From Candidatus Tepidiaquacellales bacterium UBA2330 (GTDB taxonomy: Bacteria; Bacteroidota; Ignavibacteria; Tepidaquicellales; Tepidaquicellaceae): a stretch of DNA of 54,590 nucleotides. Made by a program: the position numbers and the translations under genes. The stretch is taken from NCBI GenBank assembly GCA_002344965.1, contig DDUU01000012.1, positions 1 through 54,590 on the forward strand, in the 5' to 3' direction. Positions 9,795 to 17,318 of the stretch are shown piece by piece. The notes beneath the pieces are model-generated. The model made no database searches, had not been told where the DNA came from, and saw nothing but the letters and a program-made list of their open reading frames with translations. Within the stretch, counting starts at the first letter, position 1. Each line of letters starts with the position of its first letter.

Positions 9795-10124
9795 TCAATC
9801 GCCATATTTAAATTCCATAGAAAACATATCATTATTCCCGCCTATTTCAATAAATAAATCCTTCCATTCTGGATTTAATTCTTTAATCACATTCTCTTTA
9901 TATTTTCTGTACCACTTTTTCATTTGCTTTTCTTTCTGTATAGCAATTTTTATGTCGCTTGTCTGTTCATACCAAACAAGCTTATCTAATTTATATTTTT
10001 CAGTGAATGCTTTTATCTTTCTTTGCTTGTGTTCAATAACTCTTCGTAACAAATCGTTTGTAACCCCAATGTAGAGTGTACCATTTTTTTTGTTTGTCAT
10101 CATATATACATAGTAAGTCTTCAT
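9795..10124 (-). CDS. Single-domain GIY-YIG nuclease
   Basis: This 109-residue protein contains only the GIY-YIG endonuclease fold. The GIY strand is YYVYMMT (residues 4-10) and the YIG strand is LYIGVT (17-22). The motif then shows R27/R28, H32, the metal-binding catalytic Glu in IQKEKQMKKW (E65) and an Asn in ELNPEW (N84). Length and motif order match stand-alone members (YhbQ/UPF0213-like), which are frequent in Bacteroidota and usually lack a known target. The gene has no operon partner and sits between inverted hairpin-repeat arrays starting 27 bp upstream and 14 bp downstream. The catalytic residues look intact, so it may still be active. A role in moving or resolving the flanking repeats is inference; general DNA repair is the alternative. 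Confidence 0.88.
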   Translation of the reverse strand: MKTYYVYMMTNKKNGTLYIGVTNDLLRRVIEHKQRKIKAFTEKYKLDKLVWYEQTSDIKIAIQKEKQMKKWYRKYKENVIKELNPEWKDLFIEIGGNNDMFSMEFKYGD

Positions 10125-10150
10125 ATATAGTTCTTTTTAATTAAGAAATT

Positions 10151-10740
10151 AGATTCCCGCATGACAAAGAGGGTATCCCGTGGGAATGACAACTTCAACA
10201 GATTCCCGCATGACCCAGAGGGTACCCCGCGGGAATGACAAAAGAGCGTGGGAATGACAACTTCAACAGATTCCCGCATTCGCGGGAATGACAAAAGAGC
10301 GTGGGAATGACAAAAGAGCGCTGGAATGACAACTTCAACAGATTCCCGAATGACCCAGAGGGTACCTCGCGGGAATGACAAAAGAGCGTGGGAATGACAA
10401 AAGAGCGTGGGAATGACAACTTCAACAGATTCCCGCATTCGCGGGAATGACAAAAGAGCGCGGGAATGACAACTTCAACAGATTCCCGAATGACCCAGAG
10501 GGTACCCCGCGGGAATGACAAAAGAGCGTGGGAATGACAACTTCAACAGATTCCCGAATGACCCAGAGGGTACCCCGCGGGAATGACAAAAGAGCGCGGG
10601 AATGACAACTTCAAAAGATTCCCGCATTCGCGGGAATGACAAAAGAGCGCGGGAATGACAACTTCAACAGATTCCCGAATGACCCAGAGGGTACCCCGCG
10701 GGAATGACAAAAGAGCGTGGGAATGACAACTTTAACAGAT
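10151..10740. repeat. Composite array of hairpin-forming repeats
   Basis: About nine units of 50-90 bp each begin (CAACTTCAAC)AGATTCCCG. Two forms alternate. The short form is a perfect hairpin, ATTCCCGC-ATTC-GCGGGAAT. In the long form the loop is replaced by AATGACCCAGAGGGTACC plus flanks, which itself can pair (ACCC-AGA-GGGT). Units are joined by GACAAAAGAGCGYGGGAAT linkers. The last copy (10725-10740) is decayed. Open frames across it on the - strand are repeat artefacts. The remaining 10741-10910 holds the right direct repeat and a short GTTCCC/GGGAAC stem near 10865-10885, and no gene. Confidence 0.88.
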
Positions 10741-10756
10741 TTTTGCAATTGCTTGT

Positions 10757-10820
10757 GTTCAAAATATTAGCACAGATCCTTACGGTTATTAAGATTCCGA
10801 ATATGCAAACTTTTACAAAC
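10757..10820. repeat. Right copy of the flanking direct repeat
   Basis: GTTCAAAATATTAGCAC matches 9343-9359 with one difference, and the following CAAACTTTT patch also matches. Together the two copies bracket the hairpin arrays and the nuclease gene (about 1.4 kb). Confidence 0.5.
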
Positions 10821-10910
10821 TCTCGCTGCGAATTTCATGATTCGTAACGACTTATGCCGGTTCCCGGTCAGGAGATTGGGAACACGTGCGAAAGAAAACA
10901 CTTATTACTG

Positions 10911-12404
10911 CTAACTATTATTATTTTCTATCTCGGATAATTTATCAAGTATCCAGTATTTGTTTATCAGTTTATTATTTATAATTTCCTTTCTGACTTT
11001 TTCCAGTTCAAATTTATCAAACGATTCTCTTAACCTGAACAATTTTTTAATGTTGTTGCAAAAATCCTCTGACAGTGATCTGTTGTGAGGAGTTACAGAT
11101 TTATTTTTTGCAATAAAATGTTTGTATGAATCAAGTGCAAAATCAAACGAAACATAATCGTTTAGTTCATAATAATTCATCATTTGTATGTCTCTGACCA
11201 GATGTTTCATATTAAAAAAATCATGATTGATCTTCGAAAGATACTCTAATGACTTATCAAATTCTTTTTTCCCGAAAGAAATATGAGCCTGAGAATAATT
11301 GTTTACATTTTCTCTCCTGTCTTCAGGAATTTTACTTCCAAACTTTTTTACAAAAATTTCAATGCTTTCATATTCTCTCAGAGTAAAAGCAGTTAAAATA
11401 TAATTTATGTAGGAATTCTGATCCATCACGCCATTTGGCTGCAGAAACAGATTGTTCTCAATTTCCATGTTACTAATTTCTAAAATTTCCCGATTTGAAT
11501 TTATTCCTGTATTTGATTTACCCTCTCTGATTTTAGTTAATGAATTATTTAAGCAGACAAGAAGATCCTTCAGATCTCCCCTGGGAATTATATCTGAACA
11601 GTCCTGCAGAGATTTTTTAAAATTATTATAGCAGCTTATATCCGCATCAGGATTTAATGCAATATTCATTTCGTAAAAACATTTTAATATTTTGTATTCT
11701 CTTTCTGAATTTGTTTTTACTTTCTTAATCAGATCAGGAATAAAATTTTTATTTAAACCGTTGAGAAACGTTTCAGCAGTGCTGTCTTTAACCTGAATAT
11801 GTCGGTCGTTAAATGCGAGATAATTATTATAATATTTATAAAAATTTATGACGGCTGAATACAAAAAATAATTTCCTGATTCAGTTATATATTCAAATGA
11901 CGAGGAACCGGGATTATGTAGTCTGTTATAAATAGCTTTCAGTAACTTTAGTTTGAAAAGGAAATCATAATACTGTTCCATTTTATAACTTTCATTTTTT
12001 AAAGCAGGGTCAATATAGATTTTTTCAGTCATATCATATTTAGCCGAAAATACTTTCGAGATCTGTCTTTGCAATAATGCCGCCAAAAGATCGATGTTGC
12101 TTTTCAGTTTATCAGCATTGGAATATTCAATTGCTATAAAGGAATCGCTCAATTTGGTAAGATCATGAATAAGGTTTTTCATTATTCCGTAATTATATTC
12201 TGTTCCGGGAAACAGCTTAGCCCAGGTTTTTTCCTTTTCAAGATTCCCGTCCGTAAAAGACGGCGCATAATTTTTAATTTCCATGAATAATCTGCTCACA
12301 TTTTCTTTTTTGTTAAAATAAGGAGATCTGACAAAGTCCTCAAACTTCAGCAGGTCTTGTTTTGAAAAACTTCGGATAATTTCGAGCAGTGAGCTTTTTA
12401 ACAT
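10911..12404 (-). CDS. Helical paralogue family, member 2 (unknown function)
   Basis: This 497-residue protein starts MLKSSLLEIIRSFSKQDLLKF and has the full family pattern: RSPYFNKK at about 27-34, a WAKLFPGTEYNYGIMKNL block at about 65-83, and a helical middle part without membrane segments. The C-terminal motif YYELNDY is followed by DSYKHF, then YWILDKLSEIEN at the end. It is closest to member 3, the next helical gene upstream. It is predicted cytoplasmic; the repeated helix pairs resemble TPR-like solenoids, but I see no clean TPR consensus. It is divergent from the small secreted gene 12633-13040, with 228 bp between carrying a good promoter for the + gene. Its 3' end faces the repeat island. 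The family is real; its function is not known to me. Confidence 0.88.
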   Translation of the reverse strand: MLKSSLLEIIRSFSKQDLLKFEDFVRSPYFNKKENVSRLFMEIKNYAPSFTDGNLEKEKTWAKLFPGTEYNYGIMKNLIHDLTKLSDSFIAIEYSNADKLKSNIDLLAALLQRQISKVFSAKYDMTEKIYIDPALKNESYKMEQYYDFLFKLKLLKAIYNRLHNPGSSSFEYITESGNYFLYSAVINFYKYYNNYLAFNDRHIQVKDSTAETFLNGLNKNFIPDLIKKVKTNSEREYKILKCFYEMNIALNPDADISCYNNFKKSLQDCSDIIPRGDLKDLLVCLNNSLTKIREGKSNTGINSNREILEISNMEIENNLFLQPNGVMDQNSYINYILTAFTLREYESIEIFVKKFGSKIPEDRRENVNNYSQAHISFGKKEFDKSLEYLSKINHDFFNMKHLVRDIQMMNYYELNDYVSFDFALDSYKHFIAKNKSVTPHNRSLSEDFCNNIKKLFRLRESFDKFELEKVRKEIINNKLINKYWILDKLSEIENNNS

Positions 12405-12552
12405 AATTAAAATTTAAATTTCAGAAAATTGTAATTTTCAATTATAAACTGAAAAATACCATTCTTAGAAGGATTTTAAAAAAATATTTCAAATCCGGCT
12501 CAAAATAACACTTTTCATCAAAAATAATAAGTGATTAGCTGTGAAACCCTTC

Positions 12553-12594
12553 AAAAAGTTTCTTTGGATACAGGGTATGGTTAATATATTTTTG
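12553..12594 (+). promoter_or_regulatory. Probable promoter of the small secreted gene
   Basis: AAAAAGTTTCTTTG ends in a TTTG at 12563-12566. Exactly 20 bp later comes TATTTTTG (12587-12594), a full match to the Bacteroidota -7 element TAnnTTTG. The gene starts 39 bp downstream. The stretch 12501-12599 aligns with 14866-14961 in front of the next unit. Confidence 0.6.
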
Positions 12595-12632
12595 TATCAA
12601 TTATTTAAAACAATTAAAAAATGGAGATTAAA

Positions 12633-13040
12633 ATGAAAACCCCAAAATTAATTTTAACAGCAGTAATAATTCTGAGTTTTGTGTCAGTTAGCAACTCTGA
12701 TTCGAAAGGTATGAGCCCTGAATTTAAATCAAGCTTAAATGCAAATTTAAATTCTGATAAAGATCCCCAAAGCAAAATATTCAAACTGTACGACAGCAAA
12801 CAAACAGAATTTAGTAATGTAACAACCATCAGATTTGAACTGGGTGAAGATGCAAAAGTCCTGCTTACGGTTTGTGATTCAGACGGAAAAATATTAGAGA
12901 CTCTTATTGATGACTTAATGTACGCAGGAGATTATAACATAAATTATAAATCAGAACAGCAGATCATTTCTGGAGAGCTTACATATAAATTAGAAGTAAA
13001 AGGTATATCAGGGATAAAGAATGTGTTTGCAGTGAAATAA
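12633..13040 (+). CDS. Small secreted protein resembling a stand-alone T9SS-type C-terminal domain
   Basis: The second of two in-frame ATGs is chosen (12633, not 12621), because GGAG sits about 8 bases before it and the signal peptide then starts MKTPKLILTAVII. The product is 135 residues. After the signal peptide and a short polar linker, residues ~60-135 follow the pattern of the type A sorting domain: TTIRFEL, then VLLTVCDSDGKILETLIDD, then AGDYNINY, then LTYKLEVKG. This mirrors the IxFxL / VYDxxGxxVxTLV / AGxYxVxFD / YFYRLxxG order of canonical domains. The NPFNP motif and the TKKMxLxK end are missing, so it is a divergent or FlgD-Ig-like relative. It is divergent from helical member 2. 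It could be a free-standing partner or a remnant of a larger secreted protein. Confidence 0.7.
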   Translation: MKTPKLILTAVIILSFVSVSNSDSKGMSPEFKSSLNANLNSDKDPQSKIFKLYDSKQTEFSNVTTIRFELGEDAKVLLTVCDSDGKILETLIDDLMYAGDYNINYKSEQQIISGELTYKLEVKGISGIKNVFAVK

Positions 13041-13133
13041 TTGCAAATCTCAGATTGGAAATGTCAATTATTTTCGCTCTTCAATATTTGTTCTTTAAAT
13101 GAATTTTGAAATTTATAATTTGAAAATAGATGA

Positions 13134-13200
13134 AACAGCCTGTGAATTGTCCGCGAAACATATTCACTTAATTGCATCGCCGGTATGCTGGGCTGTTTTT
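13134..13200 (+). terminator. Possible terminator-like hairpin
   Basis: AACAGCC (13134-13140) can pair with GGCTGTT (13191-13197), which is followed by T bases. Within the 50-base loop GTGAAT and ATTCAC can form an inner stem. The long loop makes it weaker than the other terminators here. It lies about 94 bp after the small secreted gene. Confidence 0.35.
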
Positions 13201-13268
13201 ATTTATTTTTAAAATATTAATTATAAGATTTAAAAATAAATTTATTTACAGTTATCTATTATTAACTT

Positions 13269-14741
13269 CTAATTATTTAATTTCTCTAAATCGTCCAGCT
13301 TTTCTAAAAACCAGATCTGATCACCTGCTGCTTTCCTGAGTTTAATTGCTTCATACTTATCATACTTGTTACGCAGTTTAAAAAGACTTCTAATACTATT
13401 AACAAAATCATTAAACGCCTGCGATCTCGGTTCACTTGTAATTTTATTTCTTTTTTTGAAATGCGCAAATGTATCAAATGCATAGATAAAAGATTCATAG
13501 TCATTCATTTCATAATAGATCCTCAGATAAAGTTTTTTTATCAGATATTTTTGTATCATATCTACATCGCTGATCCCGGAAAGGCATTCAAGTGATTTTC
13601 CGAATTCGCCTTTGCCAAAATGGATCATAGCCATGCAGTAGTTGTATGTATTATCACGCGATTCGGCAGGCAGCTTGTCTTTATACCGGTTCAAAAACTC
13701 CTCGGCATATTGTGTCTCTTTAAGTTTAATGGAATAATTCACTACAGTCAACATTATGCTATTATGAATTAATCCGTTTTTGAGCAAAAGAATATTCTTT
13801 TGTTCTAAGAATTTATACCATTCCAGTGCTTCCCTTGCTACTTCTTCATCAGAACTATTAAGAAAGATCGCGCATGTATTTCTGCAGCTATTCAGGTTTT
13901 GCAGTTCATATGCTGAAAACAGATCAATATTTTCCATAAGATAAGTTTTAAACTTAACATATTCGGTTTTATCACCTTTTGAAGTCAAAGCTTTGTACAT
14001 CAGATAAAAGCAATATACAATCTTTCCCGGTTTATCCTGAAATTTATTTTCATTTAAAAACAGTTCCTCCAGGATTGAATGCTCATTGAGTTTCAGAAAG
14101 AATTTCTCAAGAAAATTACTGCTGACAGGCCGGGTTACCTGAGCCTGATTGACTGAAGAGTTGTGAATTATCTTAAAAGATCTTACAAGAAAATTAAACA
14201 ATAAATAATCAGAAGAGCGGCTGAGGAAATCCTGCCTGTCCTGCTTAAGATTATATTCATGAATAAAACTTGACTTCATATCAAAAAACTTATATGCGAC
14301 AGCTAAAAATTGATTGATGCTTGAATATTTGTTCGGGTCAATTTCAATATTTATCTTCTTTTCAAGCTGATCTATTTTGCCTGAAGTAAACTTCGGTAGA
14401 TTTTTGCTGTGGGCAGCTTCTATAAGATCTATTTCACATCTTAAATAATTTACGGAATATTCCTCAAGCAAAATAAACTTTTCGCTTAATCCTGTCAGAA
14501 CGTAAATGATGTTTTTCATTATCCCGTAGTTATATTTCTTTCCGGGAAATAAGCGTGTCCATACTTTTTCCTTTTCCAAATTTTCATCTGAAAACTCCGG
14601 AGCGTATTTTTTTATCTCTGCAAATAAATTAACGACATTTTTTACTTTGTTATTGTAAGGCGATCTGACAAAGTCTTCAAACTTTATCAGCTCCTGTTTG
14701 GAAAATGTGCGGAGGATCTCCAGTAGTGAGCTTTTTAACAA
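13269..14741 (-). CDS. Helical paralogue family, member 3 (unknown function)
   Basis: The 490 residues start MLKSSLLEILRTFSKQELIKF. The family signatures are RSPYNNK at about 27-33, WTRLFPGKKYNYGIMKN at about 65-81, YYEMNDYES with DTFAHF near 420-440, and a W-F-L-E-K-L end. It is the closest relative of member 2 in the window, with long identical stretches in the first 90 residues. The divergent promoter regions of the two also align, so the pair arose by duplication of a whole unit. No signal peptide or membrane helix is visible. It is divergent from a decayed secreted-protein gene at 15007. Function is unknown. Confidence 0.88.
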   Translation of the reverse strand: MLKSSLLEILRTFSKQELIKFEDFVRSPYNNKVKNVVNLFAEIKKYAPEFSDENLEKEKVWTRLFPGKKYNYGIMKNIIYVLTGLSEKFILLEEYSVNYLRCEIDLIEAAHSKNLPKFTSGKIDQLEKKINIEIDPNKYSSINQFLAVAYKFFDMKSSFIHEYNLKQDRQDFLSRSSDYLLFNFLVRSFKIIHNSSVNQAQVTRPVSSNFLEKFFLKLNEHSILEELFLNENKFQDKPGKIVYCFYLMYKALTSKGDKTEYVKFKTYLMENIDLFSAYELQNLNSCRNTCAIFLNSSDEEVAREALEWYKFLEQKNILLLKNGLIHNSIMLTVVNYSIKLKETQYAEEFLNRYKDKLPAESRDNTYNYCMAMIHFGKGEFGKSLECLSGISDVDMIQKYLIKKLYLRIYYEMNDYESFIYAFDTFAHFKKRNKITSEPRSQAFNDFVNSIRSLFKLRNKYDKYEAIKLRKAAGDQIWFLEKLDDLEKLNN

Positions 14742-14865
14742 AATTATAAATGACTAATTACTAATGACAAATAAATGTTGACCATCGCTCAATTCACATT
14801 TCTCATTTGATGATTCAGGATTAACCTCATAAGAAGGTAAAGATATGTTTCTTTCAATTTAAGCA

Positions 14866-14961
14866 CAAAATAAGACATTTTTAAAAAAATGTAAGTGTCA
14901 ATCCGTGAAACCAGGCAAAAAATTTCTTTTAATTTTTTTGCGATAATTATATTTCGTATCA
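14866..14961. repeat. Duplicate of the divergent promoter region at 12501-12599
   Basis: The two stretches align over their full length with small gaps. Both share CAAAATAA, then TAAGTG, then GTGAAACC, then the A-run plus TTTCTTT and TATATTT..GTATCA. In this copy the -7 element has decayed to TATATTTC, in keeping with the broken gene downstream. The 14742-14865 part holds heptamer-like repeats (AATGACT AATTACT AATGACA, about 14749-14769) and no gene. Confidence 0.6.
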
Positions 14962-15006
14962 GATATTCATCCTCAGTATAATTTTTTTTCATCAAACTTT
15001 ATAAAA

Positions 15007-15273
15007 ATGAGAATAAAAATTTTCTTAGTAATTGTAATATTGTAATTAATTTATTCCGTAGTTTTAAATACACTACTCTTAAGTATTACGGGACAAGATT
15101 TACAGATAAAAGTCACGGAGGAAATAGTTCATAATTCTTCTAAGAATGAATTCAGATTTACAATTCAAGAGCTTGATATTATTAATGAAATGAACCGGCT
15201 GAAAGATAATAAGTCAACTGCTAACGGAGAAAAGATTTTAGAACTTCAGCAGAATCCGGAGATAATCATATAA
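15007..15273 (+). pseudogene. Relic of a small secreted-protein gene
   Basis: An ATG at 15007 opens a typical signal-peptide start (MRIKIFLVIVIL), but codon 13 is TAA (15043-15045). The same frame then stays open for 75 codons (GQDLQIKVTEEIV, then NEFRFTIQELDIINE, then GEKILELQQNPE) to a TAA at 15271. It occupies the same place relative to helical member 3 as the intact gene 12633 does to member 2. The sequence 15274-15542 has only short interrupted frames and looks decayed as well. I cannot say which family it belonged to. Confidence 0.4.
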
Positions 15274-15542
15274 AACAGAGTCTTCTTAAATGGATATTGC
15301 CGGCACAATTGGTTATAATGATCTCAATCGCTCCGTCTGCTATTAATGATACCGGCAACTCTTGCAGCTTCGCCCGGCTTTAAGCTTCCGGTTGCAACAG
15401 TCCCGAATACAACTGTATTCAGCAGTAAACGATAAAAAACTTCTGAAATGGTGAGAGCAGGATTCTAAATCGATTTCGAAGGAATTAATATAATTTTCGT
15501 TTTGTCATTTCTGATATTTTAATTTAAACTGCGGGTAATTTG

Positions 15543-17000
15543 TCACAAATAAATTAAGCCAATATCATTGATCTTTTGAATCAGCCAGTTTTTTTCAAGA
15601 ATATTTTTTTCCTTCATCAGAAGTTTTTTCAGATGATTAATTTCAGTTTTTTTGTTACCCATTTTTATATTCAGAATTGAAGAGAAAAATTTTGCAAAAT
15701 TCCTCCCCTTAAGTAAAGCTCCGGGTTTAATATTTACAGATGAGGAAAACAGATGCTTAAGAGTATCAAGTTCTGTATATGCCGATTCGAAATAACCCAG
15801 CTCATAAAAGTTTTTTATCTTCAGTATTTTTATGTCAAATTTAAATATATCTCTGTTGAAGTTAACCTTTGACGCATGATTGACTGAAGTTGTGAAATTC
15901 TTCTTTTCAAAGTGATATACAGATTCGCATAAACTGATTAAGTCGTCTTTGTATTCTGCGGGAAAGTACGGTGAGTATTTTTTACGGAAATCCTTAATTC
16001 TGTGAAATTTCCCTTTCTGTCTGCAGATATTTATGTAATTCCTGCAAAAGCTTAACTGAAGAGTCAGTGACGGACCGGGCAAATAATATTCTCTTAATAA
16101 AATTTCATACATGCTGTATTCTTCATCAATAAATATATTGTTATAATTGTCATTCTGATAGCTAAGAAATTTTATAATGTTTACGTATAAATTTTTCAGC
16201 TCCCATTCCGAGAAATATCCCGGATTATCTTTTAAAAGCTGATTCAGTTTGTGATAACTTTTCCTGTCGTTTTTATTACTGACTATATTAAAACTGTACA
16301 GCACCATTTTCAGATAGACTGAATACCTGCTGTCATTATTTTCAAGATACTCAGTGAATGATTTAAGATTCAGATTTCTTATAAACTCATCCGTGAGACC
16401 GCTGCTGTTTTTTATTTCTCTTGAAAAAGTATTTCTGTGATTTATATAAGAGTATATTATTCTCAGAAAAAAAACCGTAAAAGACTCAACGGAAAAAGAA
16501 TAAGAGTCATGCATTTTTGAATCTCTCAGAAAAGTTCTGAATTCCTTTATTTCCGTATTAATCATATATGACTGAAGAAGCAAATCAGGATCGACATGCT
16601 CTGCTGAGTTTATTTTTTTTAAAAGGCTTTCAGACCGAATCCTGAAATGATCTTCAATATTTCTTTCCCTAAGTTCATTAAGAAGACACTGACTCTGATA
16701 TGTGCTGTTTCTCCTGAAGTTTAAGAGTTTTAAAAATTCTTCTGAAAATCTTATCAGGTCAGATATAATTCTTCTCATTAGCCCGTCGTTATATCGGGCA
16801 TCACCATAAAGTTTTTTAAATAAAATTTTCTTGCTGGTTTTGGATTCGGTAAAATCAGGATAATTTTTTATAAGAAGTCTGTAAAAGTTCAGAACAAATT
16901 TCTTACAGCCGAAGAATGGAGAGCTTAGAAATTTATCAAATTCTTTGATCTCAGCTTTTGAGAAGCTTTTGAGGATTGGAATTAATTTTGAATTCGTCAT
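15543..17000 (-). CDS. Helical paralogue family, member 4 (unknown function)
   Basis: The 485 residues start MTNSKLIPILKSFSKAEIKEF. This is a divergent member: the first signature reads SSPFFGCKK instead of RSPYFNKK. The second is KKLYGDARYNDGLMRRII, and the C-terminal one is FYELGYFES with DTLKHLF. It ends W-L-I-Q-K-I-N-D-I. It is helical throughout, with no export signal. It is divergent from the first FG-GAP gene with 318 bp between, which hold a promoter and an inverted repeat. Its 3' end faces the relic region. Function is unknown. Confidence 0.85.
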   Translation of the reverse strand: MTNSKLIPILKSFSKAEIKEFDKFLSSPFFGCKKFVLNFYRLLIKNYPDFTESKTSKKILFKKLYGDARYNDGLMRRIISDLIRFSEEFLKLLNFRRNSTYQSQCLLNELRERNIEDHFRIRSESLLKKINSAEHVDPDLLLQSYMINTEIKEFRTFLRDSKMHDSYSFSVESFTVFFLRIIYSYINHRNTFSREIKNSSGLTDEFIRNLNLKSFTEYLENNDSRYSVYLKMVLYSFNIVSNKNDRKSYHKLNQLLKDNPGYFSEWELKNLYVNIIKFLSYQNDNYNNIFIDEEYSMYEILLREYYLPGPSLTLQLSFCRNYINICRQKGKFHRIKDFRKKYSPYFPAEYKDDLISLCESVYHFEKKNFTTSVNHASKVNFNRDIFKFDIKILKIKNFYELGYFESAYTELDTLKHLFSSSVNIKPGALLKGRNFAKFFSSILNIKMGNKKTEINHLKKLLMKEKNILEKNWLIQKINDIGLIYL

Positions 17001-17104
17001 AAACGGGTAACTTATTTTATAAGTAAATGCGGATTAAATTCATTATAGTCAGGCATTTCATAATAATAGCAAAGATTAAATTAAGAATCACGGGTAACAT
17101 TCTT

Positions 17105-17147
17105 AGAAATATTTCTTTGACAAATTATTCTTTCATTAATAACTTGC
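17105..17147 (+). promoter_or_regulatory. Probable promoter of the first FG-GAP gene
   Basis: AGAAATATTTCTTTG ends in TTTG at 17116-17119. Twenty bases later is TAACTTGC (17140-17147), one base short of TAnnTTTG. A start here would give a leader of about 165 bases containing the inverted repeat at 17161-17231. Confidence 0.4.
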
Positions 17148-17160
17148 TTCAGTATATTCG

Positions 17161-17231
17161 CGGGAGAGAAAATACTTCATTAAAAATTTTTGATAAGCGA
17201 AGCACTTTATTGTCCTCTGTTTTCTCTCCCG
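17161..17231. repeat. 12-bp inverted repeat in the leader of the FG-GAP gene
   Basis: CGGGAGAGAAAA (17161-17172) and TTTTCTCTCCCG (17220-17231) are perfect complements with a 47-base loop. It lies 87 bp before the ATG, after the probable promoter. The rest of 17001-17318 holds no gene; a weak open frame at 17027-17269 looks like chance. Confidence 0.7.
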
Positions 17232-17318
17232 TTAACAAGTCAGATAATTTGCTTCGCTGTTATTTATAGTATTTAAGATTTTAAAAAATAACTTTTGAAA
17301 AATGAAAGGAGAAATACA

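Larger units (their letters stand above)
9611..10740. mobile_element. Candidate repeat-bounded GIY-YIG element
   Basis: A small nuclease gene (9795-10124) lies between two arrays of the same hairpin-forming word in opposite orientation. The left side reads GTCATTCCCGCG...GCGGGAATCT and the right side is its reverse complement. Diverged direct repeats lie further out (9343 and 10757). This fits a nuclease-associated mobile or repeat-spreading element, but target-site duplications and a second copy cannot be shown from this window. Confidence 0.35.

Noticed and set aside
9637..10521. Open frames across the hairpin-repeat arrays (145, 110 and 108 codons)
   Set aside because: They consist of translated repeat units and, for the + strand one, the antisense of the GIY-YIG gene. 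They have no start context and no protein-like composition.
9611..10740. CRISPR array
   Set aside because: The 20-bp units are contiguous with no spacers, the right array has self-complementary composite units of varying length, and no cas gene is nearby.
17027..17269. 80-codon + strand frame before the first FG-GAP gene
   Set aside because: It crosses the inverted repeat and the probable promoter, has no domain, and its composition reflects AT-rich non-coding sequence.
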